Shown: one piece after another, positions 42,390-52,219 of the stretch
How positions within the stretch are numbered: the stretch's first letter is position 1
Layout of the letters: the number at the start of each line of letters is the position of its first letter
Source: Thiohalospira sp051746205
Lineage (GTDB): Bacteria; Pseudomonadota; Gammaproteobacteria; Thiohalospirales; Thiohalospiraceae
Direction of reading: 5' to 3'
NCBI GenBank assembly: GCA_051746205.1
Contig: JBNJEU010000005.1
Location: forward strand, 8,448-72,447
DNA: 64,000 nt
Made by a program: the position numbers and the translations under genes
Notes under the pieces: model-generated
Seen by the model: the letters and a program-made list of their open reading frames with translations, nothing else
Told to the model about the DNA's origin: nothing
Database searches by the model: none

Positions 42390-43133
42390 ATGGGAGATGA
42401 CCACGGTGGTACACCAGCCGGTCCCCGCATCCTGCTGAAACTCAGCGGGGAGGCCCTGATGGGGGAACGACCCTTCGGGGTCGACCCCGACGTCATTGAA
42501 CGGATCGCCGCCGAGATCGCCGAGGTCGCCGCGAGCGGCGTCCAGATCGGTCTGGTCATCGGTGGTGGCAACATCTTTCGCGGTGTCTCTCTGGCCGCCT
42601 CGGGGATGCACCGGGCCACCGCCGACAAGATGGGCATGATGGCCACGGTCATGAACGCCCTCTCCATGCAGGATGTTCTGGAACGTCAGGGCCAGAAGGT
42701 CCGGGTGATGTCCGCCCTGCAGATGCACGAGGTCTGCGAGGACTACATCCGTCGGCGGGCGATCCGCCATCTTGAAAAAGGCCGGGTGGTGATCTTCGCT
42801 GCCGGTACCGGCAATCCCTTCTTTACCACCGACAGCGCGGCCAGTCTGCGCGGGGTCGAGATCGACGCCGACCTGGTCCTCAAGGCGACCAAGGTCGACG
42901 GGGTTTACGATGCCGATCCGGTGGAGAATCCCGAGGCCCGGCGCTACGAGCGCCTGACCTACGACGACGTTCTGACCCGGCGTCTCAATGTCATGGATGC
43001 CACGGCCATCGTGCTGTGTCGTGACCACGACATGCCGTTACGGGTCTTCAACATCAACAAGCCCGGGGCCCTGATGCGCATCGTGCGCGGCGAGGACGAG
43101 GGGACCCTGGTGGAACGAGGTGACTCGGCATGA
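42390..43133 (+). CDS. pyrH: UMP kinase
   Basis: Bacterial UMP kinase (amino-acid-kinase fold), 247 residues. ILLKLSGEALMG, VIGGGNIFRG, FAAGTGNPFFTTDSAA and LKATKVDGVYDADP are visible. The stop overlaps frr as ATGA. Confidence 0.98.
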   Translation: MGDDHGGTPAGPRILLKLSGEALMGERPFGVDPDVIERIAAEIAEVAASGVQIGLVIGGGNIFRGVSLAASGMHRATADKMGMMATVMNALSMQDVLERQGQKVRVMSALQMHEVCEDYIRRRAIRHLEKGRVVIFAAGTGNPFFTTDSAASLRGVEIDADLVLKATKVDGVYDADPVENPEARRYERLTYDDVLTRRLNVMDATAIVLCRDHDMPLRVFNINKPGALMRIVRGEDEGTLVERGDSA

Positions 43134-43687
43134 TCGATGATATCCGGAAGGATGCCGAACAGCGCATGCAGAAGTCCGTGGAGGCCTTTCGCGGCGAGCT
43201 GGCCAAACTGCGGACCGGGCGGGCCAATACCAGCCTGCTGGATCACGTGACCGTCGAGTACTACGGCAGCGAGATGCCGCTCTCGCAGGTCGCCAACATC
43301 GGGGTGGAGGATGCCCGAACCCTGACCGTGAAGCCGTGGGAAAAGACCATGGTGCAGAAGGTGGAGAAGGCCATCATGAACTCCGATCTGGGGCTGAATC
43401 CGGCCACCGCCGGCGAGGTCATCCGAGTGCCGCTGCCGCCTCTCACCGAGGACCGGCGTCGCGAGATGGTGAAGCTGGTGGGCAGCGAGGCGGAGAAGGC
43501 GCGGGTCGCCATCCGCAACATCCGGCGCGACGCCAACTCCGATTTCAAGGCCCTGCTCAAGGAGAAGGAGATCACCGAGGACGATGAACGCGGGGCCGAG
43601 GAGGCGGTGCAGAAGCTGACCGACAAGTACATCGCCGAGGTCGAGAGCGTGGCCGAGGAGAAGGAACAGGACCTGATGTCCATCTAG
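43130..43687 (+). CDS. frr: Ribosome recycling factor
   Basis: Splits post-termination ribosomes with EF-G. Standard 185-residue length with LRTGRANTSLLDHVTVEYYG and the conserved LTEDRRREMVKLV helix. Translationally coupled to pyrH. Confidence 0.98.
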   Translation: MIDDIRKDAEQRMQKSVEAFRGELAKLRTGRANTSLLDHVTVEYYGSEMPLSQVANIGVEDARTLTVKPWEKTMVQKVEKAIMNSDLGLNPATAGEVIRVPLPPLTEDRRREMVKLVGSEAEKARVAIRNIRRDANSDFKALLKEKEITEDDERGAEEAVQKLTDKYIAEVESVAEEKEQDLMSI

Positions 43688-43706
43688 GCCGCCGGGCCTG
43701 CAACGA

Positions 43707-44507
43707 GTGAGTGACAACATGTCCGAGGGGGAGGGGAGCGAGGCTCGCTGTTCGGTGCCTCGACACATCGCGGTTATCATGGACGGCAGCGGTCGCTGGG
43801 CGCGCCAGCGCCACATGCCGCGCGTTGCCGGTCATCGCGCGGGCGTCGGCCGGGTGCGTTCCCTGGTGGAGTCGTGTGGTCGTTACGGGGTCGAGGCCCT
43901 GACCCTGTTCGCTTTTTCCACCGAGAACTGGCGCCGGCCCCGCGCCGAGGTCGGGGCGCTGATGGAGCTCTTCATGCAGGCGCTCAAGCGCGAGGTGCGG
44001 GAACTCCACCGCAACAATGTGCGACTGCGCGTCATCGGGGATCGCGAGGCCCTGTCGCCGGCGCTCCAGCAGCGCATCGCCGAGGCCGAGGAACTCACCG
44101 CCGGCAACGAGGGGCTCGCCCTGAATGTCGCCGCCAACTATGGCGGGCGCTGGGATCTGGCCCAGGCCTCGCGTGCCATGGCGCGCGAGGTCGCGGCGGG
44201 CCGGCTGGATCCCGAGAGCGTCGACGCCGATGAAATCGGAAGCCGGCTGGCGCTTTCGGACCAGCCCGAACCGGATCTGTTCATCCGCACCGGCGGCGAA
44301 CAACGGGTCAGCAACTTCCTGCTGTGGCAGCTGGCCTATACCGAACTCTATTTCACCGATACCCTGTGGCCCGATTTCGACGAGGCGGCACTGGAACAGG
44401 CGCTGGATTCATTCCGGGGCCGGCAGCGCCGTTTCGGCCAGACCGGGGAACAGGTGGAGCAGACCGGGACGAGCGAGTGCTTGGAAAACGCATCCTCACC
44501 GCGCTGA
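43707..44507 (+). CDS. uppS: Undecaprenyl diphosphate synthase with Asn-to-Ser change in the active-site motif
   Basis: Cis-prenyltransferase making the C55 carrier for peptidoglycan and O-antigen, 266 residues. Conserved parts are HIAVIMDGSGRWARQ, FAFSTENWRRP, NVAANYGGRWD and the RTGGEQRVSNFLLWQ stretch (written as its core RTGGEQR). The normal MDGNGRWA motif has Ser at residue 28 here (codon 43788-43790). The GTG at 43707 gives numbering like E. coli; an in-frame ATG at 43719 is an alternative. The C-terminus is extended by about 25 residues overlapping cdsA. Confidence 0.95.
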   Translation: MSDNMSEGEGSEARCSVPRHIAVIMDGSGRWARQRHMPRVAGHRAGVGRVRSLVESCGRYGVEALTLFAFSTENWRRPRAEVGALMELFMQALKREVRELHRNNVRLRVIGDREALSPALQQRIAEAEELTAGNEGLALNVAANYGGRWDLAQASRAMAREVAAGRLDPESVDADEIGSRLALSDQPEPDLFIRTGGEQRVSNFLLWQLAYTELYFTDTLWPDFDEAALEQALDSFRGRQRRFGQTGEQVEQTGTSECLENASSPR

Positions 44508-45271
44508 TCCTGGCCCCGGCGGCCATTGCGGCCATCCTGCTGCTGCCGTCCACGGTCTTTGCCCTGGTGGTCGCGGCGCTGTTGCTGCTCGGGGCCCGGG
44601 AATGGGCGGATCTGGCCGGCGTCGGGCGCCTTGGCGGTGGTCTCTATCCGGCCCTTCTGCTGGTCTTCGGCGTTTTCTGGGTGCTGGAGCCGGCACGGCC
44701 TGGCGCCATGACCCTTCTCACCGTCGCGGCGGCCTGGTGGGCACTGGTGCTGCTGCTGGTGGTAGCCTACCCGGCGGGACGGCGGGTCTGGAGCGGTCTT
44801 CCGGCGCTGGGTGCCGGGTTCCTGGTGCTCTTCCCCGCCTGGGTCGCGCTGGGCACCCTCCACGGCAGCGAGGGACCTCGCTGGCTGCTGGTTTTGATGA
44901 TCCTGATCTGGGGCGCGGATACCGGCGCCTACTTCGCCGGGCGCGCCTTCGGGCGCCACCGTCTGGCACCGGCGGTGAGCCCCGGCAAGACCTGGGAGGG
45001 GGTCCTCGGTGGCATGGCCCTGGGTATCCCGGTGGCCGCGATCCTGGCGTGGGCGCTGGAGCTTGCACCGCCGCCGCTGTTCTGGCTGCTGGCCGTGGTA
45101 ACGGTGGCGGCATCGATCCTCGGGGATCTGGCCGAATCCCTGCTCAAGCGCGTGGCCGACCGCAAGGACAGCGGGACACTCTTCCCCGGCCATGGCGGGG
45201 TGATGGACCGCATCGACAGCGTGACCGCCGCCGCGCCGATCTTCGCCCTCGGTCTGGAGGTGCTGACATGA
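44477..45271 (+). CDS. cdsA: Phosphatidate cytidylyltransferase
   Basis: Integral membrane enzyme making CDP-diacylglycerol, 264 residues with about seven hydrophobic segments. The signature is in the C-terminal third: GRAFGRHRLAPAVSPGKTWEG and SILGDLAESLLKRVADRKDSG (start given only), ending GHGGVMDRIDS. The GTG at 44477 (VLGKRILTALILAP) lies 31 bases inside uppS and matches the usual family N-terminus. Confidence 0.95.
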   Translation: MLGKRILTALILAPAAIAAILLLPSTVFALVVAALLLLGAREWADLAGVGRLGGGLYPALLLVFGVFWVLEPARPGAMTLLTVAAAWWALVLLLVVAYPAGRRVWSGLPALGAGFLVLFPAWVALGTLHGSEGPRWLLVLMILIWGADTGAYFAGRAFGRHRLAPAVSPGKTWEGVLGGMALGIPVAAILAWALELAPPPLFWLLAVVTVAASILGDLAESLLKRVADRKDSGTLFPGHGGVMDRIDSVTAAAPIFALGLEVLT

Positions 45272-46458
45272 ACCGGCCCACGGGTCTCACCGTCCTCGGC
45301 TCCACCGGCAGCATCGGGACCAGTACGCTCGATGTGGTGGCGCGCCACCCCGAACGCTACCGGGTGGTGGCGCTGGCCGCCGGTTCACGCGAGGAACCGC
45401 TGTTCGACCAGTGTCGTCGTTTCCACCCCGACTATGCGGTACTCCAGGACGAGGCGGCGGCGGAGCGGCTGCGGCGCTTGCTGGCGGAGGCCGGGGAAGA
45501 GACCACGGTGCTGGCCGGCGCCGACGGCATGGCGCGCATCGCCGTCCTGCCGGAAGTGGCGCAGGTCATGGCCGCCGTGGTCGGCGCGGCCGGGCTGCCA
45601 CCGGCGCTGGCGGCGGCTGAAGCCGGGAAGCGGGTGCTGCTGGCGAACAAGGAGTCGCTGGTGATGGCCGGCGCCCTGTTCATGGAAGCCGTGGCGCGCG
45701 GCGGGGCCGAGCTGCTGCCCATCGACAGCGAGCATAACGCCATCTTCCAGTGCCTGCCGTGGCAGCGGACCGACCTGGCCGCCGCCGGGGCCGAGCGCAT
45801 CCTGCTCACCGCTTCCGGCGGCCCGTTCCGCCAGCGCTCCGCCGCCGACCTGGCGGCGGTGACCCCCGAGCAGGCGTGCGCCCACCCCAACTGGGACATG
45901 GGCCGCAAGATCTCGGTCGACTCGGCGACCCTGATGAACAAGGGGCTGGAGGTCATCGAGGCGTGCTGGCTCTTCGATGCCGCACCGGACCGGATCCAGG
46001 TGGTGGTTCACCCCGAGAGCATTATCCACTCCATGGTTCAGTACCGCGATGGATCCACCCTGGCCCAGCTCGGCAATCCGGACATGCGGACCCCCATCGC
46101 CCATGCCATGGCGTGGCCCGAACGCATTGACGCCGGGGTCGAGCCACTGGACCTCCTGGCCACGGACCGGTTGAACTTCGAGGCCCCGCGTCCGGATGTC
46201 TTCCCCTGTCTGCCACTGGCCTATCGTGCCATCCGAACGGGCGGTACGGCGCCGGCAATCCTCAATGCCGCCAATGAGGTGGCGGTGGCCGCCTTCCTGG
46301 ACGGGGCACTGGACTTCCCGGGGATCCCGCGGGTGATCGCCGCGGCCCTGGATGCCGTGGAAGTGGCGTCGGCCGACGATCTGTCCACCGTGCTCGATGC
46401 CGATGGCGCGGCACGCGAGCGGGCCATGCAACTTGTCGAAGCCCACGGTGGTCCATAG
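45268..46458 (+). CDS. dxr: 1-deoxy-D-xylulose 5-phosphate reductoisomerase
   Basis: Second step of the non-mevalonate isoprenoid pathway, 396 residues. NADPH motif GSTGSIGTSTLDVV, LLANKESLVMAGALF, metal and substrate residues in IDSEHNAIFQ, the flexible loop before HPNWDMGRKISVDSATLMNK and the VHPESIIHSMV stretch are all present. It overlaps cdsA by four bases and feeds the adjacent uppS with isoprenoid units. Confidence 0.97.
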   Translation: MNRPTGLTVLGSTGSIGTSTLDVVARHPERYRVVALAAGSREEPLFDQCRRFHPDYAVLQDEAAAERLRRLLAEAGEETTVLAGADGMARIAVLPEVAQVMAAVVGAAGLPPALAAAEAGKRVLLANKESLVMAGALFMEAVARGGAELLPIDSEHNAIFQCLPWQRTDLAAAGAERILLTASGGPFRQRSAADLAAVTPEQACAHPNWDMGRKISVDSATLMNKGLEVIEACWLFDAAPDRIQVVVHPESIIHSMVQYRDGSTLAQLGNPDMRTPIAHAMAWPERIDAGVEPLDLLATDRLNFEAPRPDVFPCLPLAYRAIRTGGTAPAILNAANEVAVAAFLDGALDFPGIPRVIAAALDAVEVASADDLSTVLDADGAARERAMQLVEAHGGP

Positions 46459-46461
46459 AAC

Positions 46462-47826
46462 ATGACCGGTTTCCTGTTTACCCTCGCCGCCTTCGCCGTG
46501 GCCATCGCCATCCTGGTGGCGGTGCACGAGTACGGCCATTTCCAGGTGGCGCGCTGGTCCGGGGTGCGGGTGCTGCGCTTCTCCATCGGCATGGGCCGGC
46601 CCGTCCTGCGGCGTCAGGGGCGTGACGGCACCGAATACGTGCTCGCCGCGCTGCCCATCGGGGGCTACGTGAAGATGCTCGACGAGCGCGAGGGCGAGGT
46701 CGCCGAGGAGGAGAGCCATCGCGCCTTCAATCGCCAGCCGCTGAATCGGCGCTTCGCCATTGTCGCCGCGGGGCCGGTGGCCAATTTCCTGTTCGCCATT
46801 GCCGCCTATGCAGTGATGCTGATGATCGGGGTCGGTGGGCTCCAATCGACCATTGAACATGTCGCCGCCGACTCCCCGGCCGCCGAGGCCGAACTGCGGG
46901 CCGGGGACCGTCTGGTCAGCATTGATGGCCGCGAGACCCCGACCTGGAACAGCGCGGTGCAGGCATTGTTGCCGGCAGCTCTGGACGGGCGGACCGTGCC
47001 GGTCACGGTGGACCGCGGCGGGACGCCGGTGACCACCGAGCTGAGTGTGCCCCGCATGGTCGATACCGCCGAAGGTGGCGGGGACCTGGGGGGCTGGGTG
47101 GGTCTGAGGCCTGAACGACCGGCCATCCCGCCCGTGCTCGGCGAGATCGTCGCCGGTTCGCCCGCGGCCGAGGCCGGTTTGCGGGCCGGGGACCGCATCC
47201 TGGCCATCGATGGCCGCGCGATTGCCGACTGGCGGGCCCTGGTGGAAGTCGTGCGGTCGCGGCCGGGCGAATCCATGCGCGTGGCGTTCGAGCGTGATGG
47301 CGAGCGGCGGGAGATCGCCCTTCGGCCGGAGCGGATCGAAGGGGCCGACGGCACCACGCATGGACGCATGGGCGCGGCCGTGGAACCCCCGGGGCGGCTG
47401 CCGGACGAGTACCGCGCGGTTCTCCGTCAGGGCCCGGTGTCTGCGTTCATCGATGGGGGGGCGCGGACCTGGGAGACCGCGACCATGACCCTGAAGATGC
47501 TCGGTCGCATGGTGACCGGTCAGGCGTCACTGGAGAATCTCAGCGGCCCGATCACCATCGCGCAGTATGCCGGTCATACCGCCGGCGGTGGCCTTGTCCA
47601 GTTTCTGGCCTTCCTTGCGGTGGTGAGCATCAGTCTCGGGATCATCAACCTGCTTCCCGTGCCGCTCTTGGATGGGGGGCATCTGATGTATTACTGTGTC
47701 GAGTTCGTCAAGGGCAGCCCGGTCTCGGAGCGGACCGAGGCCATCGGCCAGCAGATCGGCATCGCCGCCATCATCGGGCTGATGACCCTGGCCTTCTACA
47801 ACGATCTGGCGCGCCTGTTTCAATGA
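46462..47826 (+). CDS. rseP: Site-2 zinc metalloprotease RseP
   Basis: Intramembrane protease of 454 residues releasing sigma-E by cleaving RseA. HEYGH at residues 22-26 in the first helix gives two zinc ligands; the third lies in NLLPVPLLDGGHL near residue 400. Two tandem PDZ domains occupy about 120-300, with repeated AAEAxLRAGDRxLxIDGR. It is followed by bamA, itself a typical sigma-E target. Confidence 0.96.
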   Translation: MTGFLFTLAAFAVAIAILVAVHEYGHFQVARWSGVRVLRFSIGMGRPVLRRQGRDGTEYVLAALPIGGYVKMLDEREGEVAEEESHRAFNRQPLNRRFAIVAAGPVANFLFAIAAYAVMLMIGVGGLQSTIEHVAADSPAAEAELRAGDRLVSIDGRETPTWNSAVQALLPAALDGRTVPVTVDRGGTPVTTELSVPRMVDTAEGGGDLGGWVGLRPERPAIPPVLGEIVAGSPAAEAGLRAGDRILAIDGRAIADWRALVEVVRSRPGESMRVAFERDGERREIALRPERIEGADGTTHGRMGAAVEPPGRLPDEYRAVLRQGPVSAFIDGGARTWETATMTLKMLGRMVTGQASLENLSGPITIAQYAGHTAGGGLVQFLAFLAVVSISLGIINLLPVPLLDGGHLMYYCVEFVKGSPVSERTEAIGQQIGIAAIIGLMTLAFYNDLARLFQ

Positions 47827-47861
47827 GGCGCCGGTCCGGCAAACACTTCAGCGGGATTTCA

Positions 47862-50144
47862 ATGAGAAAATGGCTTCTGGCGGCCGTTCTGTACGGCCTT
47901 CTGACCCCGATTGCGGTGGCCGTCGAGCCGTTCACCGTGGATGACATCCGGGTCGAGGGCCTGCAGCGCATCTCGCTGGGCAGCGTGCTCAATCGCATGG
48001 AGTTCGAGGCCGGGGAGACTCTGGAGGCGGATGACGCGGCGGCGGTGGTTCGCAACCTCTTCGCCACCGGGTTCTTCCACGACGTGATCCTGAGCCGTGA
48101 CGGCGACACTCTGGTGGTGGACGTGCGCGAGCGACCCTCCATCGGGGAACTGACCATCGAGGGCAATCAGGACATCGGTACCGATGAGCTGTCGGACAGT
48201 CTGGAGTCCATCGGCCTGGCCGAAGGGCGGATCTTCAATCGTTCCGTGCTCGAGCGGGTGGAGCAGGAACTGCGGCGCCAGTACTATTCCAACGGCAAGT
48301 ACGGGGTCACCATCGAGACCACGGTGGAGCCGTTGCCGCGCAACCGGGTCGCGGTGCGGGTGGACATCCACGAAGGCGACGTGGCACGTATCCGCCAGTT
48401 GAACCTGGTGGGCAATCGCGCCTTCGAGACCGACGAGCTGCTCGACAATTTCGAACTCGGTCCTCGACGGCCGCTGGCGCTGTTCAGCAGTCGCGACAGT
48501 TATTCCCAGCAGCGCCTGACCGGGGATCTGGAGACGCTGCGTTCCCACTACCTCGATCGCGGCTATGTGGACTTCCAGATCACCTCCAGTCAGGTCTCCA
48601 TCACGCCGGAAAAGGACGATGTCTACGTCACCGTCAATGTCAGCGAGGGGAATCAGTTCACGGTCTCCGAGGTGACCCTCGATGCCCGCCGGTTCCCCGT
48701 GGAGCGCGAGGAACTGGAAGGGATGGTGGAGATCGAGCCGGGCGAGATCTTTTCCCGCAGCCGGGTGACCCGGGCCGCCGAGCGGATCAGCGAGCGCCTG
48801 GCTCGGGAGGGTTATGCCTTTGCCGACGTCAATCCGGTGCCCTCGTTCGACCGCGAGGCGCGGGAGGTAGCGCTGCGCTTCGACATTGAACCGGGCAATC
48901 GGGTCTACGTCCGTCGCATCGAGATCAGCGGCAACAACAAGACCCGCGACGAAGTGATCCGGCGCGAGATGCGCCAGCTCGAAGGGGCGCTGCTGCTGCC
49001 GGAGCGAGTCAACCTCTCGCGTCAGCGGCTGAACCGGCTCGGCTTCTTCGAACAGGTGAATGTGGATACCCGTCCGGTTCCGGGGACCGACGACCAGGTC
49101 GATCTGGAAGTGCGAGTGGTGGAAATGCCGTCGGGCTCGCTCTCGGCCGGCATCGGTTATTCCGAGTCCCAGGGCATGCTGGTCAATGCCAGCGTGACCC
49201 AGCGCAATTTCCTCGGCACCGGGACCCGCAACAGCCTCACCATCAACAACAGCGAGCAGAGCGAGGTCTACGAGCTCTCCTATACCGATCCCTATCACAC
49301 CCGGTCGGGGATCAGCCGCAGCCTGCGGGCGAACTACCGCTCCACCGACACCGATGGCGGGCGCGCCTTCGTGACCCGGTTCGTGACCGACAGCTACGGG
49401 GCCGGCGTCAACTACGGCTTCCCCATGGGCGAGCGCGAGACACTGCGCTTCGGTGTGGATTACGAGCACACCCACCTGAAGACCACCGGTGGTTCGCCGA
49501 ATGAAGTCGACGACTACATCGATACCTACGGCGACCGCTACGGTAACTGGGAGCTCTCCACCGGCTGGACCTATGACAGCCGGGACCGCGGCCTGTTCCC
49601 CCGTTCCGGGGGACGGCTGAAAACCTCCCTCAGTACCACCGGACCCGGCAGCGACCTGGAGTACTATCGGGTGAGCCTCGACCCCCAGTACTACATCCCG
49701 CTGGGGGAGCGCGCCACCTTCTCGCTCAGCAGCCGCATCGGCTACGGCGACGGCTACGGTGATACCGATGAACTGCCCATCTTCGAACGCTACTACAGCG
49801 GAGGCACCAACAGTGTCCGGGGTTTCCGCGCCAACTCACTGGGTCCGCGCGACCAGGAGAACGATCGCGCTCTCGGCGGCTCGTTCGTCACCAATGCCTC
49901 GCTGGAGCTGATGTTCCCGCCGGGGGACGGCGAGAGCATGCGGGTCGGGTTCTTCATCGACGGTGGCAACGTCTTCGCCGACATCGATGACTTCGATGGC
50001 GACGAGATCCGGGCCTCCTACGGGGCCGGCCTCAACTGGTTGACCCCGGTGGGCCTGCTGCAACTGAGCTACGCGCAGCCGCTCATCGCGGAGGATGACG
50101 ACGAGCTGGAAACCGTGCAGTTCAATATCGGGATGCCATTCTAG
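47862..50144 (+). CDS. bamA: Outer membrane assembly factor BamA
   Basis: Essential Omp85 protein inserting beta-barrels, 760 residues. The signal peptide MRKWLLAAVLYGLLTPIAVA precedes five POTRA domains (about residues 22-420) and a 16-strand barrel (about 430-760) with the lid motif VRGFRANSLGP and terminal Phe. The ATG at 47862 is preferred because it starts the signal peptide; an in-frame ATG at 47823 would overlap rseP and add 13 residues. Confidence 0.96.
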   Translation: MRKWLLAAVLYGLLTPIAVAVEPFTVDDIRVEGLQRISLGSVLNRMEFEAGETLEADDAAAVVRNLFATGFFHDVILSRDGDTLVVDVRERPSIGELTIEGNQDIGTDELSDSLESIGLAEGRIFNRSVLERVEQELRRQYYSNGKYGVTIETTVEPLPRNRVAVRVDIHEGDVARIRQLNLVGNRAFETDELLDNFELGPRRPLALFSSRDSYSQQRLTGDLETLRSHYLDRGYVDFQITSSQVSITPEKDDVYVTVNVSEGNQFTVSEVTLDARRFPVEREELEGMVEIEPGEIFSRSRVTRAAERISERLAREGYAFADVNPVPSFDREAREVALRFDIEPGNRVYVRRIEISGNNKTRDEVIRREMRQLEGALLLPERVNLSRQRLNRLGFFEQVNVDTRPVPGTDDQVDLEVRVVEMPSGSLSAGIGYSESQGMLVNASVTQRNFLGTGTRNSLTINNSEQSEVYELSYTDPYHTRSGISRSLRANYRSTDTDGGRAFVTRFVTDSYGAGVNYGFPMGERETLRFGVDYEHTHLKTTGGSPNEVDDYIDTYGDRYGNWELSTGWTYDSRDRGLFPRSGGRLKTSLSTTGPGSDLEYYRVSLDPQYYIPLGERATFSLSSRIGYGDGYGDTDELPIFERYYSGGTNSVRGFRANSLGPRDQENDRALGGSFVTNASLELMFPPGDGESMRVGFFIDGGNVFADIDDFDGDEIRASYGAGLNWLTPVGLLQLSYAQPLIAEDDDELETVQFNIGMPF

Positions 50145-50173
50145 GAAGAAGCGGTTCGAACGAGGAGGGAAGC

Positions 50174-50719
50174 ATGAAAATGAACAGACAAAAGGGCCGT
50201 TCGGGGAGGGCGCGTCTGGCCGGATTATTGGGGATGGCCCTGCTGTTTCTGGCATCGCTGGCCCAGGCCGAGGACGACCTCCGCATCGGCGTGGTGGATG
50301 TGTCGGCGCTCTTCCAGCAGGCGCCCCAGGCCCAGACGGCGAATTTTCGACTGCAGCAGGAGTTCGGTCAGCGGGAACAGGAGCTGGTGGCCAAGCAGCA
50401 GGAACTCCAGGAGAAGCAGGAGCGACTGGAGAACGAGGGGGACCTGATGAGCGCCGGCCAGCGCCAGGAACTGGAGCAGGAAGCGCAGAACCTGCGTCGG
50501 CAGCTGCGGCGCTCCCAGGAGGCCTTCCAGGAGGATGTCAACGTCCGTCGCAACGAGGAGCTTGGCCGGGTTCAGCGCCAGATCTTCGCCATCATCGAGG
50601 ACATGGCCGAGAGCGAGGGCTTCGACGTGATCCTGGGCGAGAACGTGATCTACGCCGCGGATACCGTGGACATCACGCCGGAGGTCCTCGAGCGGCTGGA
50701 GCAGGAGCACGAGGAGTAG
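50174..50719 (+). CDS. skp: OmpH/Skp-family periplasmic chaperone
   Basis: A 181-residue protein with signal peptide cleaved after AQA (about residue 32), then DDLRIGVVDVSALFQQAPQ, a long Gln/Glu-rich coiled coil (about 55-140) forming the tentacles of the trimer, and DVILGENVIYAADTVDIT at the C-terminus. It holds unfolded outer-membrane proteins for the Bam machine encoded just upstream. Confidence 0.94.
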   Translation: MKMNRQKGRSGRARLAGLLGMALLFLASLAQAEDDLRIGVVDVSALFQQAPQAQTANFRLQQEFGQREQELVAKQQELQEKQERLENEGDLMSAGQRQELEQEAQNLRRQLRRSQEAFQEDVNVRRNEELGRVQRQIFAIIEDMAESEGFDVILGENVIYAADTVDITPEVLERLEQEHEE

Positions 50720-50727
50720 TCTCCGCC

Positions 50728-51747
50728 ATGGCCGCCCGATCGCTGGAGGAGCTCGCCGGGATCGTCGATGCGCGCATCGAGGGGGAATCCCGTCCGGCCA
50801 TCGCCGGACTGGCGAGTCTGACGGGTGCCGGGGCCGGGGATCTGGCCTTCGCCGCCGGTGACTGGGCGGTGCGGGCGTTGCGCGCCACCGGGGCCGGGGC
50901 GGTCGTGGTCGCTCCCGAGCTGCTTGCCGAGGCGCCGACCACGGCGCTGGTGGTGGAGAATCCGCGCGCGGCCTTTGCCCGGATCGCCCGTCTGTTCGAT
51001 ACCGCCCCGGCTCCGGAGCCCGGGATTCACGCCACCGCGACCATCGATCCCGCTGCGACCATTGCCCCCGATGCCGCCATCGGCCCCCACTGCGTGGTCG
51101 AGGCGGGGGCCGTCATCGGTTCCGGTTGCCGGCTCGGTCCGGGTTGTCTGGTGGGCCATCGGGCACGGCTCGGCGCGGGGTGCCATCTGGTGGCACGGGT
51201 TACCGTGCTCCACGAGGTGGAACTCGGGGCGCGGGTCGTGATCCATCCGGGGGCGGTGATCGGCAGTGACGGCTTCGGACTGGCGCGTACCGGCGACCAC
51301 TGGGAAAAGGTTCCGCAGCTGGGGCGGGTGGTCATCGGCGACGACGTCGAGATCGGCGCCAATACCACCATCGATCGCGGCGCCCTGGACGACACGGTTG
51401 TTGAACAGGGCGTCAAGCTGGATAATCAGGTCCATATCGCCCACAACGTCCACATCGGGGCGCACACGGTGATGGCTGGTTGCACCGGCATCGCCGGCAG
51501 TGTCCGGATCGGACGGGATTGCGCGCTGGGAGGGGGCGTGGGGGTGGCCAATCACGTCACCCTGGGCGACGCCGTGACCGTGACCGGGATGTCGCTGGTG
51601 AGCCGTTCCCTCACCAGCCCGGGGATCTACTCCGCCGGTCTTCCGGCGCTGGAGAACGACCGTTTCAATCGCAACGCGGTGCGCTTCCGGCAACTGGACG
51701 ACATGGCCCGGCGACTGAAGGCGCTGGAAAAAGACTCCGAAAAATAA
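50728..51747 (+). CDS. lpxD: UDP-3-O-(3-hydroxyacyl)glucosamine N-acyltransferase
   Basis: Third lipid A step, 339 residues. The N-terminal uridine-binding domain is followed by hexapeptide repeats (about residues 95-310). The catalytic His region is DNQVHIAHNVHIGAHTVM, and GSDGFGLARTGDHWEKVPQ is typical. A C-terminal helix ends the protein. Confidence 0.96.
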   Translation: MAARSLEELAGIVDARIEGESRPAIAGLASLTGAGAGDLAFAAGDWAVRALRATGAGAVVVAPELLAEAPTTALVVENPRAAFARIARLFDTAPAPEPGIHATATIDPAATIAPDAAIGPHCVVEAGAVIGSGCRLGPGCLVGHRARLGAGCHLVARVTVLHEVELGARVVIHPGAVIGSDGFGLARTGDHWEKVPQLGRVVIGDDVEIGANTTIDRGALDDTVVEQGVKLDNQVHIAHNVHIGAHTVMAGCTGIAGSVRIGRDCALGGGVGVANHVTLGDAVTVTGMSLVSRSLTSPGIYSAGLPALENDRFNRNAVRFRQLDDMARRLKALEKDSEK

Positions 51748-51766
51748 CACTGACAGAGGAAAGACC

Positions 51767-52219
51767 TTGGTACAACTCGATATTAACGGCATCATGGAAC
51801 ACCTGCCGCATCGCTATCCCTTCCTGATGGTGGACCGGGTGCTGGAGCTCGAACCGGGCGAGCGGCTGCTGGGCTACAAGAACGTCAGCTACAACGAGCC
51901 CTACTTCACCGGTCATTTCCCGCAGAAACCGGTGATGCCGGGCGTTCTCATCGTCGAGGCGCTCGCTCAGGCCACCGGCATTCTCGCCTTCCACACCACC
52001 GGCCGGCGGCCGGAACAGGGCTCCCTCTATTATCTGGTGGGCGTTGACAACGCCCGCTTCAAGAAGCAGGTGGTCCCCGGCGACCAGCTGCGGCTCGAGG
52101 TGCGGGTCGTGCGCTCCAGCCGCGGGGTCTGGAAGTTCAGCGGCGAGGCCTCGGTGGAGGACGGGAGTGTGGCCGCCAGCGCCGACCTCATGTGCGCGGA
52201 ACGGGACGCGGCGGAGTGA
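51767..52219 (+). CDS. fabZ: (3R)-hydroxyacyl-ACP dehydratase
   Basis: Hot-dog-fold dehydratase of fatty acid elongation, 150 residues. LPHRYPFLMVDRVLE holds the catalytic His, and GHFPQKPVMPGVLIVEALAQ (core GHFPQKPVMPGVL) the catalytic Glu helix. Start is a TTG at 51767 after GAGGAAAGACC; it places the conserved helix at the expected distance, while the next ATG (51794) would remove it. Confidence 0.96.
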   Translation: MVQLDINGIMEHLPHRYPFLMVDRVLELEPGERLLGYKNVSYNEPYFTGHFPQKPVMPGVLIVEALAQATGILAFHTTGRRPEQGSLYYLVGVDNARFKKQVVPGDQLRLEVRVVRSSRGVWKFSGEASVEDGSVAASADLMCAERDAAE

